A stretch of DNA of 64,000 nt from Epiperipatus broadwayi (GCA_028023455.1 JAQFVV010012416.1:5253594-5317593); one strand, 5' to 3'. Numbered from the stretch's first letter, positions 33,721 to 45,359 are shown. Numbers and translations: made by a program. Notes: generated by a model from the sequence alone, not told the origin.

Positions 33721-34225
33721 TAACTTAACAGCTATTTTCTGAAGAATATATATTCTGTCTTTCAGCTCTGTAATATTAGTTCAGTTTAAAATATGTAGAA
33801 TGTCATTCAGCTATGAGATAGTCATTGACAGGAGAAAATGCATACTGCAGCTCAGCTCTGTAACAATAGCTCTCTGATTCTACTTTCAAAAGGTTTGACT
33901 ATTTATTGACAGATCCCATCCTTAATGGAAATGTTCAGATTCAAAGAGCATCATCATCTATTGTATTTTTATTTTATTTAGTGGCTCTTTCTTGCCAATG
34001 GCATGCATTATCTATCTGTTTAGACCATTTAGCTTAACAGCTATTTTCTGTAGAACATATATTCTGTCTTTTAGCTCTGTGACAGTAGTTCTCTGATTTT
34101 ACTTTAAAAAGATTTGACTATTTATTTTGAGATCCCCATTCTTAATGGAAATCTTCAGATTCAGAGACCATCATCATATATTGGCCCTTTCTTGCCATTG
34201 GCTATGCTTTATCTATTTGTATAGA
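33712..34225 (+). repeat. Tandem duplication, period ~308 bp
   Basis: taacttaacagctattttct (33720) and tagcttaacagctattttct (34028) start two copies sharing tattctgtctttcagctctg, ctctgattctactttcaaaa, cttaatggaaatgttcagat, catcatcat and ctctttcttgccaatggc blocks. The first copy has an extra segment around 33780-33860. About 85-90% alike by eye. Confidence 0.7.
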
Positions 34226-34239
34226 CATAAATTTATGGT

Positions 34240-35035
34240 GACAAATGCTCAATCCGATATAGACAAATTAAAATCTGGACTAGTCCCTTATTTGAAGGCA
34301 AGGTAAGATGTGATAAAATACATATTTTATCAGTTTATCTTATATTCTGCAGGCCTGGTTAAACTGTCCTAGTCCGCAAACTATACATAAATTCATCTGC
34401 AATTGTCAAACAATGTCTTACCTGCCTTCTTTTGAATACATATCATAGTTCGTTTTTTACCTTATTTTGAATACATATCATAGTTTTATCTTATAATAGT
34501 GATGATGTTAATAACAACAATACTGTTTACTTTTAAAAAACTCACAAAAATATTCTTTTTATTTATTTTGACATTAGAGTGCATTTTAAGACAACAAATT
34601 ATCTTTTTATAGAGATATACTAATTAGATGTTACACGTATCATAAAGTCGATTTTTTAATTGACATAAGTCAACATTTTCTTTACTTAAAATAAACAAGC
34701 AAATTATATCAACTTTGGCTTTGTTAAAATGTCAGCTTTCATAAATAAAAAAAATATCAAAATCAACTTTTTTATTTCTTTCCCAAAAACATCATTTATT
34801 GTGGGATCTGCTATGATTCAAATATCATTAGAATAACACAAATAATACGGTCAAGATAATGCTTATTATTTGTGTTATTTTACAATGTATAATCTTGATA
34901 TTTATTAGGAAAATTCTGAATACGTAATAAAATAAAGTTATAAATTTTGAATTAATGCGTGATTAAATGCAATCTGTATGAATTCTAGGTCTTAGAAGCT
35001 CTTTCATTATATATATATATTCAAAAAATATTAAG
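34240..35035. other. No gene seen
   Basis: AT-rich; a duplicated gaatacatatcatagtt lies at about 34433 and 34472. Splice-like motifs near 34342 and 34418 were considered but the enclosed frames carry no recognisable protein. Confidence 0.35.
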
Positions 35036-35039
35036 CTAT

Positions 35040-35405
35040 ATTGTAAAGTATTTGAACATATACTTTCAAGCTCTCTTCAGTATTCATTCTATCTCATACA
35101 ACTGACACACACATGTAAAAAAGATAAATGATTTCTAATATATATATTTCATACTGAATCAGCATTCCAGTTCACCCAGTGCTCAGTTTAAATTAAGATA
35201 GCAAATATTCAAACTTTAGTGGACAGGTTTCAATCTACTACTCCCTCCAACTCTTCAGCCATCCTTAGCAATGATGTCCATGAAATATGTATATTGGAGA
35301 TCATGGATCTCTTTCACATTTGTGTGATTATGTGTATCAATTGTATGAGATAGAGTGGATAGCTGAAAGAAGCTTGAAAGTGTGTTCAAATCCCCTAAAA
35401 TTATA
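35040..35405. mobile_element. Foldback family III palindrome, internally deleted
   Basis: Forward gaacatatactttcaagctc, ctctcataca- and gataaatgatttctaatata at 35050-35145 are mirrored by atattggagatcatggatct, caattgtatgagatagagtg and gaaagtgtgttcaaatcccc at 35292-35395. The centre keeps the agcaaatattcaaactttag and ggacaggtttcaatctac blocks in forward sense only. Confidence 0.7.
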
Positions 35406-35689
35406 TCTAAACTCCAAGTATATTGAATTATACTTATATTCTAATATTAAGATATATCTAAATAAATATTTAAAAAGTCCTTTTTTAAAAAAAATTTTGT
35501 GTAGAGATCCAAAAATTCTAATTACGCCAGTGGATTGATATATAGAGAGATTATTACCATTTTATTCAAAACCTTTCATGAATATCTGAAATAATGAATA
35601 AAAACAAAATGTATATTGATGTTTATTAAACAAACATTTATGTGCAGTTAAGTCCAAATACATTACTATAATAATTCACAAATTGAATT

Positions 35690-35890
35690 TATGTAGCAAT
35701 GTATTTAAACTTCACATGATCACCATTCTTTATGCTTATATAAGCTGATAAAAGCCACAAATCAAAAACACAGCTAGGACGATTAGATGAGTACTAAATA
35801 GGGATTTTATGCATAAACTTTCTTGCATCCATTGATTACTCTGGTTTGCACTGAGTGGGACTACTCTATGGAGAGGTTTGCCTTTGTATT
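35690..35890. mobile_element. Foldback family II, short copy
   Basis: cacatgatcaccattcttta and cttatataagctgataaa at the left lead directly into the inverted part ggattttatgcataaacttt, gcatccattgattactctgg, cactgagtgggactactc and ggagaggtttgcc. Most of the left arm is deleted. Confidence 0.65.
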
Positions 35891-35894
35891 CAAA

Positions 35895-36380
35895 CTTCAC
35901 TTGCACCATGAAAATGGTTATATTCTTAACTTGACATTTTTAGTAGCCCTAATTTATTTACAAGCTTATCAGAATTATTGATATGTTTAACATATGATAC
36001 ACACACACACAATTACAATATAATTTAACTTTAAAAAAGGATCTATCATGATGGGTCTCTTACTGACAAATATGCATGCAAAATTTATGATTTAAAATTT
36101 ACGAATTTCTAACTTTTTAAATTAATATTTGATTGAAGATTTGTGATGATGGTATATTAGATGTGATAAAATGTTGGACTATTTCTATCAGCTATTATCA
36201 AATATTGAATGTATGAACATTTTTTAACTTTATTTAAACTTTTCGAATGCAAACAATTTGTTAGTAATAACACTCAAATAGTTAACACAGGTTATTAATT
36301 ACCCAATATTTTGAGTAATATTATTCTCCACTCTTTTTCAGGTGTCTGGCTTGATCAATGGCAGTATTATCATAGCATGC
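35895..36380. other. No gene seen
   Basis: AT-rich, with a short CA run at 36000-36012. Confidence 0.4.
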
Positions 36381-36384
36381 TGTC

Positions 36385-36560
36385 TGACAGAATAGCTCAG
36401 TTAGTTAGAGAATTTGCCTTAAATTCAATATTCGAGAATGTAAAGTTACGAATTTGGCTGGTCAGGCCAGCACCATCTGAAAAAGAGTGCAGAGTAATAC
36501 TATTTGAAGCATTGTGTAATTACTAACATGTGTTGTGTATTTGTGTGTTATTATTAGCAA
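36385..36560 (+). repeat. tRNA-derived SINE
   Basis: aatagctcagttagttagag matches the tRNA A-box/D-arm pattern (TAGCTCAGTTGGTTAGAG). A degraded B box lies near 36430 (atattcgagaatg), and the body ends in gtgttattattagcaag. The 71-codon frame here is a SINE translation. Confidence 0.55.
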
Positions 36561-36989
36561 GTTGTTTGTATTTTAAAAAGTTTAAATAAAGTTTAAAATT
36601 TTCTATACATTCAACATTTACTAATAGTTGATGGAAATAGTTCAATATATTATCACATTTTTACTTAATGGTTTTTCAGAGCATGGATAGAGTTGGTGAT
36701 GTGTATAAAAAAATTACTGTGCATCTATTTTAAGTTAGTTTTCACATAAAGTCTATTAATTGTGCACTATAAAATATTAAATTATAGAAAGTGTTAAAAA
36801 ATACAGTGACATAATTACAATAACAAGGGGCTTAATTATCTCACTGCCCACTAGCAAAGATTTCTTGATTTTGAATCAAGCATTAATTATTATCATGCCA
36901 TTATGTTGACAGCAATTTCTGGTAATTATTTCTTCAGAATAATCTTTCATTTGTTTTATAAACTGCTCAAAAGCCTTATGATTAATGAG

Positions 36990-37050
36990 AAGACTAAAGA
37001 GACGAAGAAAGAAGAGGGGAAAAAGAAGAGGAAGAAGGAGATGATATGAT
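36990..37050 (+). repeat. Polypurine tract
   Basis: About 55 bp nearly free of pyrimidines (gagacgaagaaagaagaggg, gaagaggaagaaggagatga). No repeat unit. Confidence 0.8.
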
Positions 37051-37628
37051 TTTCTAATAAATTAGATTATCTTGTAGACAAAATAAGAGGGTTTCAGTCT
37101 TCTTATTTATGTTTTAAACTGTAGTCCAGATCAGATCTGCTCATGTTCTCGATCAATTTTCTTGCTGTTTTTAATCTTTTCTACCAAGATTTAAAAATAG
37201 AAATATATATAGTATTTAAAAAACATACACTTGTCGTAATTAAACACTGCTAATATTTAAAAAAGAGCTCTTCAAAGGTCAGTATCTTATTTTTATAGTT
37301 ATTATAAATCTAGTGAATGATATTCACGTTTTATAATGTGTTTTATTTTGTAGAACAAAATTCCAACAAATATAACTGTTGACTTTTAAAAGCAATGTAA
37401 ACGTATAATCAAAGATAATGATTTAAGTTTTAATTTTGCTACACATTATGTAATTATTTCTACACACTGTAATTGTAATTAAATATTAATTCATTTTTAA
37501 TAAATTATTTGATAATTCGTCTATATACAAGGGCTCTCTTAAAATTTGGGGGGCATTGAACTCAAATTTCAAAAAATTGCACTTAAATGGAGAAAATATT
37601 GATAGCCCCTCAATGAAAGTGGCACTAT

Positions 37629-37760
37629 GTGTAGTTTAGTGCAGTGGGATGATGAGAGACTCTGGAATTCAATACTCATGGATTATATTTCCAATTCTGT
37701 CACTTCTAATGTAGGAACTTCTTATAACTTCCAAGCAATAAACCATATGATTTTTTTAAA
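37629..37760 (+). repeat. SINE family A copy
   Basis: gtgtagtttagtgcagtggg, gagactctggaattcaatac (degraded B box), ccaattctgtcacttctaat and the tail ccaagcaataaaccat. The frame at 37627-37836 translates this SINE. Confidence 0.65.
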
Positions 37761-37859
37761 AAAAATAAAAATAGCTGTGTTAATTCTACTAAAATTAAAT
37801 TTTTTTTATATCCTTGGCCCTACCAGTTTTAATTGAGTGATTAAAAAGAAAGAATTTTA

Positions 37860-37980
37860 ACCCTGAAAGATTCAGCAAAATAAGTTTCAAAGTTCAAGGA
37901 TATGGATCCACTCCATTATTTTAGTGTTTAGGTTTCTTCTGAAATCCCAAGCAATAAACCATTCATCTACATCACATGTT
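37860..37980 (+). repeat. SINE family A, second partial copy
   Basis: Carries gttcaaggatatggatccac, a ttctgaaatccc block and the shared tail ccaagcaataaaccatt, 100 bp after the previous copy. Confidence 0.45.
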
Positions 37981-38389
37981 ATCCATTTTCTTACCAAATA
38001 GGAGATGTGGATTGTTTATTAAATAGGTCACGTAAATAAATTCAGCTATATACATTTTTAATGAAATATTTCTTTACAAAATTGAAAACATGTTTGTTAA
38101 TTACAGAAATAAAATTTATATATTGGAAATGCACATGCACCAATATGAAGAAGAGCTTTGGATTTTCAGCGAGTTTTATTTGATCTTTTTTATCATTATC
38201 AATCCGTTGGATTATATAAGGAATCAAACAGAATTGGTTAAGCATTGAAGATCAAAAAAATTTAATATATGAGGATTTAAAAACCCCTCATAAGAGGATC
38301 TGACCTCGAACATTCCCAGTGGAAAATATGACAGCCACCATGAACTCCATGTACGATATAAAATTAAGTTAGGAAATTACATTCATATG

Positions 38390-40365
38390 CATAAACAATG
38401 AAATCCTCAACATTATTGTTGCAAAATGATGGAAGAAAGAATGGTAAAAATATAAATCAGATTGCAAGATTTCATAGATCGACAATGAATGACATGGCAA
38501 CACAAAAGCATATTGATGTAAAGAAAGAGGCCTGGATGGAGGAAAGCATAAGAAAATATCAGAGGTTTTCAATGCAACAATATCTAAATATTTTTTTTCC
38601 ATTCAACATTTTTTTACCAATTGCTCAATTATTCTAGTGATTATATATCTAAATTGCAAACTCTACAGATTTCTGAAAAATTTACTGTATGAAGTGATTA
38701 ATGTAAACAACATGTGGAACTCCATATTACAAATAGCCAATCACCCAAATTCCAAATATATTGTTATCAAATTTTTTGATGAAAGACAAAGACATAGATT
38801 TGAAAAAAAAAAAATTTATATGCCGAATAAATGTGTTAATTAAAGTAGACCGGAATAGAGAAAATTATGTAACCAAAATTATAAAAAAAAACAACTATTT
38901 AAATTATGATGTTAATGATTTAAAAAAATTAATGGAGCCTTTTGGATCATTGGCAACATTTCAACCCACATATTTAAAAGATACACCCATTCTGGTCTTG
39001 AGTAATAATTATCATTTTACACTGTATTTAAACAAAAGCATGGATCAAACAACATTCTGATGCATATTATTGACCAGGAAACCATGCTCCTCTTAGTAAT
39101 ACATGGAAAGTCACATCATAAGTGCAAGACCAAAAATTAAATGTCAACAATGTGAAATGAGAGCCACATAAACATATCAGTATGAAAAAAATAAATGTAC
39201 AAATAATGCTATAACATTTTTAGTAGGAGTAAAGCCAATCAATGATATAATTGATATTAATATCATGATCCAGATAATAATACACCGAATATATTAGCAG
39301 ATGATTTTTATTCAAAGGCAAGGCCAACTATCTGTTCAAAACACTTCCCTGCCACAAAAAGATTTAAGTGAAATAAGTAAGCAAGTTCTTCCAGAAGCAA
39401 CTTCTCAAGACATTATACATACAACAACACCTGATCTATCAAACACAGACATGGATATAAATACACTATCAAATGCAAAACAGATCATTTACCACACAAA
39501 AAAAGGTAAGAAAAATTGATTTGTAAATCGCAGGATTAAGTGAAGAAAATATACCTAGACTCTGGACTATGTTAAAAAAGTTAAAAAGTCATCTATAAAC
39601 TCTCCAGATTTTGATGCAAGTGATACCTCAGATGAGGAGTCAGTCAACATAACAGAGATGACTCATATCCAAATGTAATTGCAAATGATAAATCTCTAGC
39701 ATTGTCTTATGAAAACCTAATATCTTTAGATAGGATTAATCATTTAACATAAATAAATATTAATATTTTTTGTATTATTTTTATATATATACACTAAATA
39801 AGACATAATAAAAAATACAATCTATTAATGTCAGAAGATTAAACTCTGTAGAAAAAAAAACCCATCAACTTAAAAAATGACTTTATATTACTCAGCCACA
39901 CATAATTGGATTACTACGATATATAACAAATCATAAATGGATCCATCATAATTTTATGATAATCAAGGTTATGCATTAGTCTCTACAGCTGCAATCTCAT
40001 CTTCACCTGGAACAGGAATTGTGATAAACAAAACATGTCCCTTCAACTCGTTTAAATAATATATATATATATGATAAACAAAACAAGTTATAAATTTCGT
40101 AACTTGCTTTTAGCTTGCATTTTATGACCACTAGATGGCGTTTATGTAAACAAAAGCTTGTTAGGAGCTATTGGTAAAGCTCCATCTATTGATATATATA
40201 TATTGATGCATAATGTTAACTGTTACACTATACCCTAGAAGAATAACACTGAACATAGCATACATGTACATTCCTCCAGATAAAATAATAATTTACAGAT
40301 TAATACATACATTAAAATCTAAATCTGCACCTTCATTATATCCTATAATTCTAATAGAATTCATT
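38390..40365 (+). pseudogene. 5' half of a second LINE: ORF1 and endonuclease start
   Basis: Plus-strand frames in several phases read as one decayed element. At 38398-38570 is a charged N-terminus (ATQKHIDVKKEAWMEESIRK). Near 38710-38800 is NMWNSILQIANHPNSKYIVI with KFFDERQ. At 38840-38990 is KVDRNRENYVTKII, then DVNDLKKLMEPFGSLATFQP, which resembles an RRM fold of LINE ORF1 proteins. At 39130-39210 is a knuckle-like IKCQQCE...YEKNKCTNNA. Near 39600 is an acidic linker (DASDTSDEESV). From 39825 an APE-endonuclease-like start (NVRRLNSVEKK, ALVSTAAISSSPGTGIVINK and, after 40215, AYMYIPPDKIIIY) follows. It ends abruptly at a foldback II fragment near 40366. Stops and frameshifts throughout; clade not certain. 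Confidence 0.55.
40022..40210. repeat. Small insertion with duplicated edge in the LINE endonuclease
   Basis: tgataaacaaaaca occurs at 40022 and 40073, and the endonuclease reading is lost between about 40055 and 40215. The inserted part has TA runs at both ends and a gaccactagatggcgtttat segment, similar in style to the ctagatggctct segment at 58525. Origin unknown. Confidence 0.35.
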
Positions 40366-40367
40366 GA

Positions 40368-40468
40368 GTAGTATGGTTTGCATTAGGTAATGCTACTGTA
40401 TAGAGATAATGGTTACTGTTTTAACAGCTTATAAAAGCATAAGAAACGGTGATCATGTGATGTTTTAA
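40368..40468. mobile_element. Foldback family II, terminal fragment
   Basis: Inverted terminus only: ggtttgcattaggtaatgct, actgttttaacagcttataa, gcataagaaacggtgatcat and gtgatgtttt. Confidence 0.6.
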
Positions 40469-40479
40469 AGATTTTCCTT

Positions 40480-40590
40480 ATTTCCCTGTAGGTGAATGTC
40501 AATATTTATAAATTTCAATTCTAATTTGAAACTTCCAATATTTAAACTCTTTACGAAATGCCAAACAATAAATTCTTTTGCTTATTTAAA
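40480..40590 (+). repeat. SINE family A, degraded 3' part
   Basis: A ttcaattctaatttgaaact block and the tail gccaaacaataaattctttt resemble the family end. Confidence 0.35.
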
Positions 40591-40672
40591 TCTCACTTGA
40601 TAATTATTTAATTTACGATTTTATGATTTCTCATTTATTATTGAGAACCAGTAATAAATAGATGTTCTAATC

Positions 40673-41371
40673 CAGTGGTCAGCAACCGGTGGTCCAAGAC
40701 ATACTTTTAATGGTCTGCAAAGAAATTCAGATATTTAAATTCGTAAACTCATTTAATAAAATTTTTAAATAAAAAATAAATGTTGTTTAAGCTGTATTAT
40801 TATATGTAAAATAGAACAAGAACATTATATTGCTAATTGATTTGTTACAAAATACTATTGTGACTTGCAAAACATCTATCTCAAAGGCGTTTAATTAACC
40901 TCTACTCAGTCAGTAGGATAGAAAAAGTAACAAAAATAAGACCACTAAATTCTGTACAATTGACTAGGCATCAAATTTGACTATGATGCACCCTTGGTAA
41001 TGGGTAAACTAAAAATTAAAATTTTTATTAAGAATTTTGAAGGAAAACACATCTGTAAAAATTATTAAAGAATAGAATATTATTCATTATTAATCTTAAA
41101 TAATTTTTGCAAATACGAATTAGAAGATTACACATATAAATTGTAACAAATACATATTTATACATTCATTTATTTTTATGAAATAAAATGAATATTAACA
41201 AAATAAAATAAAACATAATTCTTTAACAAATTATAAAACATATAAATATTAATATATAAATAAATATATATTTGTATTAATTCGTACCTTCAAAAATGAT
41301 ATTAGTGGTCCGCAATATCTAAAAGATTGCCAACCGCTGGTCCACAATATCTAAAAGGTTGCTGACCATTG
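40673..41371. mobile_element. hAT-type MITE, 699 bp, with 8 bp target duplication
   Basis: Left terminus CAGTGGTCAGCAACCGGTGG at 40673. The right terminus GGTTGCTGACCATTG at 41357-41371 is its inverse with one mismatch over 15 bp. It is flanked by ttctaatc (40665-40672) and ttctagtg (41372-41379), an 8 bp duplication with two differences, the hAT hallmark. The last ~35 bp are duplicated in tandem (ggtccgcaatatctaaaaga at 41307, ggtccacaatatctaaaagg at 41339). No transposase coding; presumably moved by an autonomous hAT. Confidence 0.85.
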
Positions 41372-41379
41372 TTCTAGTG

Positions 41380-42430
41380 TATTTTAAATTTTGTTTTCAA
41401 TGTAATAAAGTTATTTGAACATAAAAATATCATAAAGATGATGATAAAATGAACAAAAGTGATTTACTTTAAGGATAATTTATTTATTCCTAGAATAAGA
41501 ATTTTTCAATATATATATTTTATTAAGATATATAAATAAGCATTATTTTTAATAAATTTTTCATTTCTTCAATGTTCAATACTAAGTAAAATATAGATTT
41601 ATTAATAAATACATGAAAACAATCAGCACTTAAAACAATACCAATATCAATAACAATTTTAATCTGTTGTCAAGGTAACCTCCTTTAAACAATGAAGGTG
41701 GAAATACACATTTATATATGGTCTAATATGTTTATAGAAACACTAAAGATTGCAACTTGACTTCAAAGAACGAAATTATTAATTCAGATAAGTTTAAATA
41801 AATCTCATTAAACAGGTAAATATAACTTGTTCTGAAACAGACTAACAAAGAGTCATAACTTTCAAGTTGCAATTATAACTTTCAAACTGCACTCTGACTG
41901 TGTATTACTTAGATAATAAAATTAATAATGCTCAAAGGTCTATAGATAAGTATTAATGTAAATACATAAAAGCAGTCAACAGTTAAACAATACCAATAAC
42001 AATTAACAATCTCAATCTGTTGTCAAGGCAACCTCCTTTAAATAATATTAATAATACATTAAAGATCAGCCTGTCAAGCTATTGTATAAATTCTTAAAAA
42101 TATGATAGTGAGAGATAGGATGTCAAACTTAGAAGAACTTAGTATTAAAAAATAGTACTATCATTTAGATTAATCAAAATATTATAATTTTATCATATTT
42201 TTATATATAATTCAAATATACTAATAGTAAATTATTTCAATTTTTAGTGGTATCAACTGCTGAAAAGAACCAGATCTCAAGTTTTTGCAGTGAAGTTCTG
42301 AAGTACATTTGATTGTTCTTATTGATATCATAAATACAGTATATTCAAAAATGGTAGATAGCCTTTTTAATGAATATGCCCACTGCAGGGCAAACACTAT
42401 TCTGTTAACAATCCTTTATAAATGACTCAC
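41380..42430 (+). repeat. AT-rich stretch with two direct copies of repeat family IV
   Basis: 41610-41700 and 41963-42050 share an aatacat(g)aaa-cagtcaacac-type start, aacaataccaat, aacaatct/aattttaatctgttg and tgtcaaggcaacctccttta, ~353 bp apart in the same direction. A third copy lies inverted at 63065-63160. A (caaaatgcaact)-like pair near 41750 and 41870 (acttgac / caagttgcaattataact) also recurs. No gene seen. Confidence 0.55.
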
Positions 42431-42439
42431 CGTCTTGTC

Positions 42440-42665
42440 AATTGTGAGAGGATGATAGAATAAGCAGTTTTCCATTATTGTTTAATCCTTTGGGTAAGAG
42501 TGATTAGATGCCCATTTACTGACCAAGGTTGTGTGGTTAGCTATATTGGTTATGGACTAGCTATCTGAGAGAAAAAGTCCCAAGCTATTTTATTTGAGTT
42601 GATTTTGAATCCTAATCTGTAAGCATGGTATCTCTGCACCACAAGATCCTTCACATTATTTGTGT
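42440..42665 (-). repeat. tRNA-derived SINE
   Basis: On the minus strand cttgtggtgcagagatacca (A-box-like) is followed by gattaggattcaaaatcaac (B-box-like). A body runs through gggactttttctctcagata and gctagtccataaccaatata. A G-run (42668-42677) abuts the 5' side of the SINE. It resembles a Lys/Arg-type tRNA-derived head; the source cannot be fixed. Confidence 0.55.
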
Positions 42666-42769
42666 GGAGGGGGGGGGATAGATAAATCTCAATCAACAAT
42701 ACTTTCAAAATTAAGATTTTACACTATTTTTATCATTTTCGAAATTTAATTTTTCTTTCTTTATTATTA

Positions 42770-43092
42770 CATTCAAATATCAGCCTTTCAAGCTAATTGT
42801 GCATGCGTCTTTTGCGAGTGTTAAATAATAAATGAATACTTTCCTCTACAATACAAGATATAGTATTTATGCAGGAATAAAAGGAATCTCTTATTCCTAC
42901 GACTCAAATTCTTTTATATGAGCAAATCTGAAGTACTGTTGAGGAAAGCGTGAGAGTAGAATTCTCACTTTAAATTACTATTTACGATGTTTGAATGAAT
43001 GACTAGGTGAAATTGTCTAGAATTTACTATTTGAATGTAATACAATTGTAAACATAGCGTCATATAAAAATAAATGCTTATTTCTTTATTAT
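42770..43092. mobile_element. Foldback family I, single unit
   Basis: Starts attcaaatatcagcctttca and contains ttttgcgagtgttaaataat, tgcaggaataaaaggaatct and cctacgactcaaattctttt, plus gagcaaatctgaagtactgt and gtctagaatttac. It ends in tagcgtcatataaaaataaa-tgcttattt. The same blocks form the arms at 60263-61674. Here they are present once, with a short inverted pair attacattcaaat / atttgaatgtaat near the two ends. Confidence 0.7.
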
Positions 43093-43099
43093 TATAAAA

Positions 43100-44530
43100 C
43101 TGTAATCTATTTATTGAATTTTTTAAATATTTTATGATATTTGTAGATAAAAATAACGATTTTCTGAAAAATAAGAAAGATAACTCTAGATTTCCTGTAG
43201 CTTTTGAAATATAATTCTACAAATGTTTGTCAGGTTAAATGAGTTAATTAATTTTGGGATAACAAGATTAAGAAAATGACAATCCTGTAATCCAAGATGC
43301 TAAATTACATCTGCACACATTAATGTTCCATAGTAAATAAATTTTTATATTTTATTTTATTGACTACTTTTATACCTTGCAATATTATTAATTGTCGTTA
43401 AATTAATTTTAGTATCAAACTTATTTTAGTGTTGTAATCGTACTACTCTCCCCCCATCTTTTTTTTAAAAAAATAATAATTAAAAAGTGTATTATATATA
43501 CTTTTTTAATTTGGTTTTATTATATATATATAAGATTATTAATCAAAAACATGCCCTTAAATTTTGTAAAAGAAGATACAAATTTCTCTGCGCAATAATA
43601 AAATATTTTATATATTGATCCATGCTTATGATTACATATTTTTGATTCAGGATTAAGATGATTTGAATTATATGGTATGAAAATTAATAGAGGAATATAG
43701 AAAATGGGGCATGGAAATAAATATAACATAAGAAAATAATATGGGGATTGAAAAAAATAACAGAATATAATATTGGAAAATGGACATCAGATTGGAAAAG
43801 TGAGGAATGTAAGTATCTTAGGCAAGAAAATAACATATAAGAGAAGAACAGATGAAACTATAAAAGTTTGAAAAATGATAAATGGAATGTTATAGTATCA
43901 GATAAATCAAAAGTCAATAAATGACAATTGTATGTCACAAGGGGGGAAATTATCATTACATATAGGAGTAAGGTTTGAAGGAAAAACAATAGAAAGAAAA
44001 TTGATGGTCACAGTAAAGAGATTACTGATGAAGATCTGTTAACAAGTCAAAGAGAGAATAAATAAATAACAAATGAGTGGGAAAATAATGGAGTAAATAA
44101 AGTTAGAAGCAAGTCAATTGGAATGGGATAGCCATAGATAGAGGATGTTTCAAAAAGAATTAATCTAAACAAATATTAATATTAAAAAAATTGGAAAAAA
44201 AAGAATAGAATTATGGACTGAGAAGCATGGCAATTAGAAATTGAAAAGGTCATAGAGCATTATAAACTGAAAAGAAAAAGAAATAAGGCTGTTAAATATT
44301 ACCAATATGATTAATTTAAATATTTAATGCAATATAATATGGCCTCTTGTTAGACGCAGTTAGAATGTCAAAATTAAAAATTATTTTCCAAATGTAATTT
44401 AGTTAGAATTCCATGCATAAAAGGCTGTGGGTCTAGAAATGTTATCAGCCAAGTTAATCATTACTGTAAACTAAAGTATTTATTTTTATCACTGATCTAT
44501 AGCAGTCTTTGACAGTGAACCTATGATATG
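43100..44530. other. No firm gene; purine-skewed stretch
   Basis: 43640-44290 is strongly A+G-biased on the plus strand, with fragments such as GVRFEGKTIERKLMV near 43970 and ELWTEKHGN near 44210. This could be a decayed LINE reading frame, but no motif is certain. The rest is AT-rich and featureless. Confidence 0.3.
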
Positions 44531-44534
44531 AAAT

Positions 44535-45350
44535 CAGTCAAAACTCTCCATACAGTATTGCCACTCAGTGCAAACCAGAGTAATCAATGGATGCCAGAAG
44601 GGCTTGTGCATAAAATCCCCATCTAGGGTCTACTCACCCAATATATCCAGACTAGTTTCTGGCTTGTGGCCTTTGTCAATGAGCAGCCTTGGATCTGAGA
44701 GCACTGCACTTTAGGATCTAAAGCCCTCCAGCAGCCACATTTTATCTCTACTTAACTACAAAACTATGAGTCTTAAATTGAAAACACAATAATATTTTCA
44801 ATCCAAGCTCATTAGTTCATATAGTCATATAGGTCTGAACTCAGTTCAGTACCTATACAATTTGGTGTCTTGGGTTTTTAATAACCATAGCCACCACTAT
44901 CCCATTAGGCAGGATTGGTTTTAAGCCAGTAAATATCACATGATCACCATTTTTATGCTTGCTTATAACTGTTATTAAAACAGACAAAACTCTTCATAAA
45001 GTATTGCCACTCACTGCAAGCCAGAGTAATCAATGGATGCCAGAAGGCTTATGCATAAAATTCCCATCTAGCGCCTACTCATCCAATATCCCCAGACTAG
45101 TTTTTAAGATCTAGGTGCAATGATCGCAGATCCAAGGCTGCTCACTGACAAAGGCCACAAGCCAGAAACTAGTCTGCAGATATTGGATGAGTAGGTCCTA
45201 GATGTGAATTTTATGCACAAGCCTTCTGGCATCCATTGATTACTCTGGCTTGTACTGAGTGGCAATACTGTATGGAGAGTTTTGCTTGTTTTAATAACAG
45301 TTATAAGCAAGCATAAGAAATGGTGATCATGTGATGTTTATTGGTGTAAA
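44535..45350. mobile_element. Foldback family II, large copy (F-F'-R)
   Basis: Forward unit 44535-44935: actctccatacagtattgcc, gatgccagaagggcttgtgc, catatccagactagtttctg, then an inner region with ggtctgaactcagttcagta. A second forward start at 44935 (aatatcacatgatcaccatt) runs to ~45107. It then turns over into the inverted unit 45108-45350, ending gcataagaaatggtgatcat and gtgatgttt. The layout matches that of families I and III. The 68-codon minus frame here is a repeat translation. Confidence 0.85.
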
Positions 45351-45359
45351 ACCTGATAT

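Noticed and set aside
34339-34425. Exon-like segment between a ttctgcag acceptor and a cttacctg-like motif
   Set aside because: The two signals are on opposite strands for a single exon, and the enclosed frames show no recognisable protein.
38369-38602. Minus-strand 77-codon hydrophobic frame
   Set aside because: Antisense to the charged ORF1 N-terminus of the plus-strand LINE relic, which is better supported.
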